Assembly (NCBI GenBank): GCA_015494435.1 | Contig: WGBH01000334.1 | Span: forward strand, 1 to 5,096 | DNA from: Thiotrichaceae bacterium | Lineage (GTDB): Bacteria > Pseudomonadota > Gammaproteobacteria > Thiotrichales > Thiotrichaceae | Direction of reading: 5' to 3' | Length of the DNA: 5,096 bases | Shown here: in pieces, positions 1-5,096 of the stretch | How positions within the stretch are numbered: the stretch's first letter is position 1 | Layout of the letters: each line of letters opens with the position of its first letter | Made by a program: the position numbers and the translations under genes | Notes under the pieces: model-generated | What the model saw: only the letters and a program-made list of their open reading frames with translations | What the model was told of the DNA's origin: nothing | Database searches by the model: none

Positions 1-1106
1 AAATTATATCCAACAAGTAAAATAATTCCTCCCATTGCAGGCTTTGGTAAAAATGAAGCATACTTTGCGAAAAATAAAACTACAAGCATTAACCCTACTG
101 CTGAGATTATTGCAGACATTGGCGTTTTTGCTCCAGCCTGATAATTGACTCCTGAACGGGTAAATGAGCCCGAACTTGCATAAGATGAGAAAAAACTTGA
201 GATAATATTTGATAAACCTTGTCCTATAAATTCTCTATTATTATCTAGTTTCTGGTGTGAGTGCAGCGCTACTGCTCTTGCAATAGAAACGGCTTCTACC
301 AATCCTAACAATGCCAATGTGATGGCTCCAGATGTCAGCATTTTCATACTTTCGTAAGAAAAATCGGGAACTTTAAAAGGAGGTAAATGTGATGGTATTG
401 TTCCTACGGTTTCAATACCATTTGCTATTCCACCCATTAGTAAAGCTAGAACACTTCCTAGTATCATTGCTATTAACATATAAAGTCTTGCTAATTTTTT
501 AACAAACTTTCTAATTAAAAGTGCTATTATTAAAGTTCCTGCAGCAACACCAAAAACATATAGATTTGTTTCTTTTATATGCGAGGCTATGTAAATAATA
601 ATTTCATAAAATGTACTTCCCATAGGAACTTTTATTCCAAAAACATATTTTAATTGTTTAAAAGCAATAAGTATTCCTGCCCCGGCAGAAAAGCCAATAA
701 CAACAGAATGTGAGACAAAATTCACAAGTTTTCCCATTTTGGCAACTCCCATTAACAACTTAATAACCCCAGCCATAAAGGACAGTACAATTGCTAATGA
801 AATAAAGGCTTCTAAATCCGATTCTGGACTTACAAACTTGCTAATTATTGCATATACCACAATAGAACTGGTGGTTGTTGGTCCTGAAATTAAATGATAT
901 GAAGAACCGAATAAAGCCGCAATTATTGGTGTAACCATTGCAGTATAAAATCCATAAATTGGCGGTAGTCCGGCAATCATAGCAAATGCAACTGCTTGAG
1001 GAATGACTATTATTGTTCCTGTTATACCAGCAATTAAATCATCTTTCCAGTACTTTTTTGCTAAGGGTAACCATTCTAAAAAAGGAAATAGTTGTTTTAA
1101 ACTCAT
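1..1106 (-). CDS. SulP-family (SLC26-like) anion transporter, C-terminus cut off by window edge
   Basis: An inner-membrane transporter of the SulP/SLC26 family, which moves sulfate, bicarbonate or dicarboxylates by proton or sodium symport or by exchange. The 368 visible codons read without a stop from the ATG at 1106-1104 to base 3. Family marks seen: the N-terminal signature at residues 23-57 (DLIAGITGTIIVIPQAVAFA, then AGLPPIYGFYTAM), SGPTTTSS at 74-81, a conserved Glu at 271 in LGLVEAVSIARA, and GQGLSN with SSYASSGSFTRSGVNYQAG at 295-325. Long hydrophobic segments alternate throughout. Members are usually about 500-600 residues, so roughly the last third, including the expected cytoplasmic STAS domain, lies outside the window. 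The start is chosen because the signature sits at its usual distance from this ATG; no Shine-Dalgarno sequence is visible, as is common in Bacteroidota. The gene starts 72 bases after the ruvB stop on the same strand. The family is certain; the substrate cannot be told from this part of the protein. Confidence 0.93.
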   Translation of the reverse strand, partial: MSLKQLFPFLEWLPLAKKYWKDDLIAGITGTIIVIPQAVAFAMIAGLPPIYGFYTAMVTPIIAALFGSSYHLISGPTTTSSIVVYAIISKFVSPESDLEAFISLAIVLSFMAGVIKLLMGVAKMGKLVNFVSHSVVIGFSAGAGILIAFKQLKYVFGIKVPMGSTFYEIIIYIASHIKETNLYVFGVAAGTLIIALLIRKFVKKLARLYMLIAMILGSVLALLMGGIANGIETVGTIPSHLPPFKVPDFSYESMKMLTSGAITLALLGLVEAVSIARAVALHSHQKLDNNREFIGQGLSNIISSFFSSYASSGSFTRSGVNYQAGAKTPMSAIISAVGLMLVVLFFAKYASFLPKPAMGGIILLVGYN

Positions 1107-1133
1107 TTTGCAAGTTTATAATGTATTTTACTA

Positions 1134-1141
1134 CAAAAGTA
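1134..1141 (-). promoter_or_regulatory. Candidate -7 promoter element for the SulP gene
   Basis: On the minus strand this reads TACTTTTG, a full match to the Bacteroidota sigma-A -7 consensus TAnnTTTG. It would place the transcription start near base 1130 and give a leader of about 24 bases. No TTG is present at the expected -33 distance; that position is occupied by the palindrome at 1163-1176. A weaker alternative, TAAACTTG (1118-1111, one mismatch), lies four bases from the ATG and would give a leaderless message. An eight-base match in A+T-rich DNA is modest evidence. Confidence 0.4.
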
Positions 1142-1162
1142 ATGTGATATATTGTTTATTTT

Positions 1163-1176
1163 GTGATGTATATCAC
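1163..1176. promoter_or_regulatory. CRP/FNR-family-like operator palindrome
   Basis: GTGAT-GTAT-ATCAC is a perfect 5+5 inverted repeat with a four-base spacer. It fits the CRP layout (TGTGA, six bases, TCAC) and also the FNR core (TGAT, four bases, ATCA). Its centre is about 40 bases upstream of the start site predicted from the -7 element at 1141-1134, close to the -41.5 spacing of class II activators, and that promoter lacks a -33 element. A further TGTGAT half-site lies at 1143-1148. The binding protein is inferred from the pattern only. Confidence 0.4.
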
Positions 1177-1178
1177 TT

Positions 1179-2201
1179 CTAAAACAGTTCTCTTTGTGAA
1201 TTGCCTTTTGTTTTACCTAAATGCTGATAGGCTAATTCTGTTACTTCTCTTCCTCTAGGAGTTCTCATAATAAAGCCTTCTTGTATCAAAAAAGGTTCAT
1301 ATACTTCTTCAATGGTTTCACTACTTTCACCTACAGCGGTTGCAATGGTAGTTATCCCTACAGGACCTCCTTTAAATTTATCGATAATGGTTGATAAAAT
1401 TTTATTGTCCATTTCATCTAAGCCATGTGCATCTACATTTAAGGCATTTAAAGCGTATTTAGCAATTTTAATATTAATAGCTCCATCTCCTTTAATTTGA
1501 GCAAAATCACGAACTCTTCTCAACAATGCATTTGCTATTCGAGGTGTGCCTCTACTTCTACCGGCTATTTCAATGGCAGCCTCCATAGATATAGGCACTT
1601 TTAATATATCGGCACTGCGTTGTATAATGGTGGTTAACAGTTTAGAGTTGTAATATTGAAGTCTGCTACTAATTCCAAATCTAGCTCTCATGGGAGATGT
1701 TAGCAATCCGGATCTGGTTGTTGCTCCAATAAGGGTAAATGGTTCTAAATCTATTTGTACTGTACGTGCATTTGGGCCAGATTCTATCATAATATCTATA
1801 CGATAGTCTTCCATTGCCGAATACAGATATTCTTCAACAATAGGGCTAAGTCTGTGTATCTCATCAATAAATAAAACATCTCTTTCACTCAAATTTGTTA
1901 GAAGCCCTGCCAAATCACCCGGTTTATCTAAAACCGGTCCTGAAGTAATTTTCAGCCCTACATTTAATTCATTAGAAAGAATGTGTGCTAAGGTTGTTTT
2001 TCCTAATCCCGGAGGACCGTGAAAAAGTGTGTGGTCTAAAGCTTCATTACGCAAATTTGCAGCTTCAACAAACACTTTTAAGTTTTCTAAAACTTGTTCC
2101 TGACCGGTAAAGTCATCGAATGTAATTGGCCGAAGCTTCTTTTCAACGTCAAATTCTTCAGATGAAAGATTGTTTTTATCAGGATTTAAGTGTTCATTCA
2201 T
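1179..2201 (-). CDS. ruvB: Holliday junction branch migration DNA helicase RuvB
   Basis: RuvB is the hexameric AAA+ ATPase that, with RuvA, drives branch migration of Holliday junctions in recombinational repair; it acts in the cytoplasm. The protein has 340 residues, the normal length. Visible parts: Walker A GPPGLGKTT at 62-70, Walker B LFIDEIH at 110-116, sensor 1 region TLIGATTRSG at 156-165, arginine finger Arg174 in MRARFG, sensor 2 GTPRIANALLRR at 218-229, and the C-terminal winged-helix DNA-binding domain from about 262 to 325 (GGPVGITTIA, then EPFLIQEGFIMRTPRGR). The stretch at about 129-150 is where the RuvA-contacting hairpin lies in the family. The first 20 residues are acidic and poorly conserved; there is no other in-frame ATG before the AAA+ core, so the start is well constrained. 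RuvA and RuvC are not adjacent, which is usual in this phylum. The gene seems to be transcribed separately from the oxidase genes, behind a terminator and with its own promoter. Confidence 0.98.
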   Translation of the reverse strand: MNEHLNPDKNNLSSEEFDVEKKLRPITFDDFTGQEQVLENLKVFVEAANLRNEALDHTLFHGPPGLGKTTLAHILSNELNVGLKITSGPVLDKPGDLAGLLTNLSERDVLFIDEIHRLSPIVEEYLYSAMEDYRIDIMIESGPNARTVQIDLEPFTLIGATTRSGLLTSPMRARFGISSRLQYYNSKLLTTIIQRSADILKVPISMEAAIEIAGRSRGTPRIANALLRRVRDFAQIKGDGAINIKIAKYALNALNVDAHGLDEMDNKILSTIIDKFKGGPVGITTIATAVGESSETIEEVYEPFLIQEGFIMRTPRGREVTELAYQHLGKTKGNSQRELF

Positions 2202-2206
2202 ACAAA

Positions 2207-2214
2207 CAAAGATA
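2207..2214 (-). promoter_or_regulatory. Candidate -7 promoter element for ruvB
   Basis: The minus strand reads TATCTTTG, a full match to the Bacteroidota TAnnTTTG element, ending five bases before the ruvB ATG. The predicted transcription start falls about two bases before the start codon, so the message would be nearly leaderless. No clear TTG is found at the -33 distance; that region is T-rich and runs into the terminator palindrome. Confidence 0.45.
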
Positions 2215-2224
2215 ACAGAAATAA

Positions 2225-2258
2225 AAAAAACCTTCTAAAATATTTTAGAAGGTTTTTT
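2225..2258 (-). terminator. Rho-independent terminator after coxA (symmetrical)
   Basis: A perfect 34-base palindrome: an A6 tract, CCTTCTAAAA, its complement TTTTAGAAGG and a T6 tract, with the axis between 2241 and 2242. On the minus strand the stem (about eight usable pairs with a small loop) is followed by a run of T, as an intrinsic terminator needs, and it begins 16 bases after the coxA stop codon. Because the element is symmetrical it could also work on the plus strand, but no plus-strand gene enters from the left. Confidence 0.88.
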
Positions 2259-2274
2259 GTATGGTGTCTATTTT

Positions 2275-4026
2275 TTAAGATTCTTCTTCACCATCTAATA
2301 ATGGTGTGATTTGAGAAACAAAATCTTCTTCGTGTCCTGGCTTACTATAATCATAGGCCCAACGGTGTACTTGTGGTATTTCACCCGGCCAGTTTCCATG
2401 AATATGCTCAACAGGCGTAGTCCACTCAAGAGTATTTGATCTCCAAGGATTTTGTACTGCTTTTTTACCTTTATAAATGCTTATAAAGAAATTAGCTAAA
2501 AATATGATTTGTGCAGCTCCTCCTAATATTGCAAATAATGTAATAACAATGTTAATGTCTGATACATCATCAAACAAAGGAAATGCTGTATTTGCATAAT
2601 ATCTACGAGGTAATCCTGCTAAACCAACAAAATGCATTGGAAAGAAAACTCCGTAAGCGGCAATGGCTGTTAACCAAAAATGCCAATATCCCAATGTTTT
2701 ATTCATCATTCTACCATACATTTTAGGGAACCAATGATAAATTCCAGCAAACATTCCATAAATGGCCGAAACTCCCATTACTAAGTGAAAGTGAGCTACA
2801 ACAAAATAAGTGTCGTGTACATTTATATCTAATGCACTATCTCCTAAAACCAATCCTGTTAAACCTCCTGTGATAAAGGTAGATACCAATCCTATTGAAA
2901 ATAGCATCGCGGGATTCATTTGTAGATTTCCTTTCCAAAGTGTTGTTAAATAATTAAATGCTTTTACTGCAGAAGGAATCGCAATTAATAATGTTGTAAA
3001 TGTAAATACCGAACCTAAAAATGGATTCATTCCTGATACAAACATATGGTGTCCCCAAACAATTGTAGATAAAAATGCAATTGCCATTATAGAGCCAATC
3101 ATTGCTCTATAACCAAATATTGGTTTTCTAGAATTTGTTGAGATAATTTCAGATGTAATTCCCAGTGCAGGTAATAATACAATATACACTTCAGGATGTC
3201 CTAAAAACCAGAATAAATGTTCGAACAATACCGGTGAACCTCCTTGATAATGTAGCACTTCTCCTTGAATAAAGATATCTGACAAGTAAAATGATGTTCC
3301 AAAACTTCTATCAAAAATAAGTAGTAATGCTGCTGAAAGAAGTACAGGGAATGAAACTACACCAATAATTGCTGTAATTAAAAATGCCCAAATAGTTAGT
3401 GGCAATCTAGTCATTTTCATTCCAACAGTTCTTAAGTTAAGTACTGTTACAATGTAGTTTAGCGAACCTAATAAAGAAGACGCAATAAATATCGCCATTG
3501 AAATTAGCCAAAGTGTCATTCCTAATCCCGATCCAGGCATAGCTTGTGGCAATGCGCTTAAAGGAGGGTAAATTGTCCATCCAGCAGCTGCAGGTCCTGC
3601 TTCAATAAAAAGAGAAGAGACCATAATTACACTTGACAGGAAGAACAACCAGTATGATACCATGTTTAAAAAACCTGACGCCATATCTCTTGCTCCTATC
3701 TGCAAAGGAATAAGTAAGTTACTAAATGTTCCACTAAGTCCTGCTGTTAATACAAAAAACACCATAATGGTTCCGTGTATTGTTACCAAAGCCAAATACA
3801 TATCTGGAGACATAACTCCCCCATCTTGATGTGATCCTAAAAAGGCTTCAATAATAGAAAATGATTTTTCTGGCCAAGCAATTTGTAAGCGGAAAAGCAT
3901 TGACATAAATACTCCTATAATTCCCATAAAAATACCTGTAATAAGGTATTGTTTAGAAATCATTTTATGATCAATACTAAAAACATATTTTGTAATAAAT
4001 GTTTCTTTATGATGATGGTTTGACAT
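2275..4026 (-). CDS. coxA: Cytochrome c oxidase subunit I (A1-type heme-copper oxidase)
   Basis: Catalytic subunit (also called ctaD) of a cytochrome c oxidase in the inner membrane; it reduces O2 to water and pumps protons. It has 583 residues with about twelve membrane segments. All redox ligands are present: heme a His84 (TIHGTIM) and His414, heme a3 His412 (AHFHLVMG), CuB His277 with His326 and His327 (GHHMF), and Tyr281 for the His-Tyr crosslink in GHPEVY. Glu279 in that motif marks the A1 type. D-channel Asp114, Asn103 and Asn121 and K-channel Lys355 are conserved, as are Arg474/Arg475 (GLPRRY) and the Mg-site pair His404/Asp405. Odd points: the usual AFPRLNN after the D-channel Asp reads ASGFLNM; about ten extra residues lie before the GHPEV helix (about 247-262); and the N-terminus has three consecutive His (4-6). 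The gene follows coxB by 41 bases with no promoter between them, so the two are probably co-transcribed, and a strong terminator follows. Confidence 0.98.
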   Translation of the reverse strand: MSNHHHKETFITKYVFSIDHKMISKQYLITGIFMGIIGVFMSMLFRLQIAWPEKSFSIIEAFLGSHQDGGVMSPDMYLALVTIHGTIMVFFVLTAGLSGTFSNLLIPLQIGARDMASGFLNMVSYWLFFLSSVIMVSSLFIEAGPAAAGWTIYPPLSALPQAMPGSGLGMTLWLISMAIFIASSLLGSLNYIVTVLNLRTVGMKMTRLPLTIWAFLITAIIGVVSFPVLLSAALLLIFDRSFGTSFYLSDIFIQGEVLHYQGGSPVLFEHLFWFLGHPEVYIVLLPALGITSEIISTNSRKPIFGYRAMIGSIMAIAFLSTIVWGHHMFVSGMNPFLGSVFTFTTLLIAIPSAVKAFNYLTTLWKGNLQMNPAMLFSIGLVSTFITGGLTGLVLGDSALDINVHDTYFVVAHFHLVMGVSAIYGMFAGIYHWFPKMYGRMMNKTLGYWHFWLTAIAAYGVFFPMHFVGLAGLPRRYYANTAFPLFDDVSDINIVITLFAILGGAAQIIFLANFFISIYKGKKAVQNPWRSNTLEWTTPVEHIHGNWPGEIPQVHRWAYDYSKPGHEEDFVSQITPLLDGEEES

Positions 4027-4067
4027 ATTCTTAAATTTTGTTAGTAGTGCGGTAAGTTAATTTTGTT

Positions 4068-5075
4068 TTATTGAATAATTTGAGCTATTGTTTTTTGACT
4101 TTTTATCCAACTGTTGAATTCATCTTCTTCTTCAACAATAATTTTCATTTGCATATTATAGTGTGAAGAACCACATATTTTATTACACAATAATAGGTAA
4201 TCAAATTCATAAGGATCTTCTCCTTTTTCAGCTCTAATTTTATTAATTCCTTCAACTTTTGCTATGGTTGCTTCATTCTGTCTCATCTCTTTTGTAGTTA
4301 GAGACGGTGTAAATGCAAATTGAGTAACCATTCCAGGAACGCAATTCATTTGTGCTCTAAAGTGAGGCATATAAGCAGAGTGTAGTACATCTTGAGATCT
4401 AAATTTAAAAATTACTTTACGTCCTTTTGGTAAGTGCAATTCTCTTATAGGCACATCATCACTAGCATGTTCATCGGTTACATCAACACCCATTGTGTTT
4501 ACGCCTTTTATATTTCGAACATTAGCTCTACCTAATTCATTATCTTCTCCGGCATATCTTGCTTCCCATTGAAACTGTTTTGCGTATATTTCTACAATAA
4601 GTGGATTTTCGGCATCTGAAGCATCCATAACGTTATTCCATACTGATAAACCATATAATACCAATCCTGAAAGAACAACTGCTGGTACAATAGTCCAAAT
4701 CATTTCAAGTTTATGACTATCGGCATAAAAAAGTGCTTTTCTTCCTTTAACTCCTCTATATTTAAAAGCAAAAAAGAAAAGTAAAAATTGTGTAATTGCT
4801 TGTACAAACAGGATTAAAAGCATGGTAACTATGTACAAGGTTTCAATTTTACTTCCTTCTTCTGAAGCGGCATCAGGTAAAAGAACTACTGAGTATTTTA
4901 CAAAAGAAAATATCATCAGTCCGTAAAAAAATACGCCAAAAAGTGCAAATAAAATTCCTTGAGTATTGTTGTCTTTCTCTGTCGCTATTACGCCTTTTAA
5001 ATTAAGTATACCTGCAACTTGCCATATAGCTACGGCAACAACAACTGCCAGTATAATATAAAGTAATGCTGTCAT
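4068..5075 (-). CDS. coxB: Cytochrome c oxidase subunit II with copper A centre
   Basis: Subunit II (also ctaC) takes electrons from cytochrome c through its periplasmic copper A centre and passes them to subunit I. Copper A ligands seen: His232 (VLHSAYMPHF), Cys297 and Cys301 (CNKIC), His305 and Met308 (GSSHYNM). The usual CxExC Glu, whose side chain helps bind the interface Mg, is Lys299 here. The aromatic patch at 167-174 is QFQWEARY, with Phe168 where mitochondrial-type enzymes have the electron-entry Trp. Two canonical membrane helices lie at about 79-104 and 126-147; two more hydrophobic segments at about 3-24 and 40-61 form an added N-terminal hairpin, making the protein (335 residues) longer than the usual 250-300. 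A charged insertion lies at about 260-290. There is no CXXCH, so no fused cytochrome c. The ATG at 5075 has an A-rich leader without a Shine-Dalgarno. Upstream genes are outside the window; in this lineage Alternative Complex III genes are expected there. Confidence 0.97.
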   Translation of the reverse strand: MTALLYIILAVVVAVAIWQVAGILNLKGVIATEKDNNTQGILFALFGVFFYGLMIFSFVKYSVVLLPDAASEEGSKIETLYIVTMLLILFVQAITQFLLFFFAFKYRGVKGRKALFYADSHKLEMIWTIVPAVVLSGLVLYGLSVWNNVMDASDAENPLIVEIYAKQFQWEARYAGEDNELGRANVRNIKGVNTMGVDVTDEHASDDVPIRELHLPKGRKVIFKFRSQDVLHSAYMPHFRAQMNCVPGMVTQFAFTPSLTTKEMRQNEATIAKVEGINKIRAEKGEDPYEFDYLLLCNKICGSSHYNMQMKIIVEEEDEFNSWIKSQKTIAQIIQ

Positions 5076-5096
5076 GTTTTTTAGTTAGTGTTTAGT
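5076..5096 (-). other. Leader of coxB, closed in all three minus-strand frames
   Basis: Read on the minus strand, these 21 bases contain three TAA triplets, one in each frame, within overlapping ACTAA repeats, followed by an A-rich stretch before the coxB ATG. Any upstream gene on this strand must therefore end here or earlier, and cannot overlap coxB. No promoter element is visible in so short a stretch. Confidence 0.6.

Noticed and set aside
1..1106. The SulP gene as a pseudogene
   Set aside because: The frame is open for all 368 codons with every expected motif in order; it is incomplete only because the window ends.
1163..1176. The GTGAT/ATCAC inverted repeat as a terminator for ruvB
   Set aside because: The stem is only five pairs and no T run follows on the minus strand; an operator site fits better. 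No convincing terminator was found after ruvB, so read-through into the SulP gene remains possible.
1312..1500. A 62-codon open frame on the plus strand
   Set aside because: It lies wholly inside the conserved C-terminal half of ruvB on the opposite strand, resembles no family I know, and has no promoter or leader features; it is a shadow of the real gene.
2225..2258. The 34-base palindrome as a mobile-element end or attachment site
   Set aside because: Its A tract, GC-containing stem and T tract directly after the coxA stop codon are the normal form of an intrinsic terminator, and no transposase, target duplication or second copy is present.
1107..5096. A new defence, mobile or biosynthetic system
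   Set aside because: All genes are well-known housekeeping or respiratory families of normal length, intergenic gaps are short (41-73 bases), and no repeats, CRISPR array, tRNA or integrase is seen.

Overview
This window looks like ordinary chromosomal DNA from an aerobic member of the Bacteroidota, most likely the Flavobacteriaceae. The grounds are strong A+T richness, A-rich leaders without Shine-Dalgarno sequences, good matches to the Bacteroidota -7 promoter element (TAnnTTTG), and cytochrome oxidase subunits with lineage-type variations, such as a CNKIC copper-A motif and an extra transmembrane hairpin in subunit II. All four genes lie on the minus strand, so transcription runs from the right end of the window to the left.

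Layout in transcription order. At 5076-5096 there is a short leader with stop codons in all three minus-strand frames. At 4068-5075 is cytochrome c oxidase subunit II (coxB/ctaC), then a 41-base gap with no visible promoter, then subunit I (coxA/ctaD) at 2275-4026. A 34-base perfect palindrome flanked by A and T tracts (2225-2258) ends this unit. RuvB, the Holliday-junction branch-migration motor, follows at 2199-2201 (start) to 1179 (stop), with a consensus -7 element only five bases before its ATG. A 72-base gap carries a CRP/FNR-like palindrome and a second -7 element. The window ends inside a SulP-family anion transporter (start 1106) whose last third and expected STAS domain lie beyond base 1.

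Function. CoxB and CoxA together are the catalytic core of an A1-type heme-copper oxidase: copper A in subunit II passes electrons to heme a and the heme a3/CuB centre in subunit I, coupled to proton pumping. CoxB has no fused cytochrome c domain, so a separate cytochrome must deliver electrons. In this lineage that is usually an Alternative Complex III encoded just upstream, which would lie outside this window. RuvB and the SulP transporter have no evident functional link to the oxidase.

I found no novel multi-gene system. The points worth a second look are residue-level departures in the oxidase (Lys in place of the Mg-binding Glu in CoxB, an altered D-channel entry motif and an inserted loop in CoxA, an extra membrane hairpin in CoxB), the apparently leaderless ruvB start next to a terminator, and the palindrome placed where a class II activator would bind upstream of the SulP gene.
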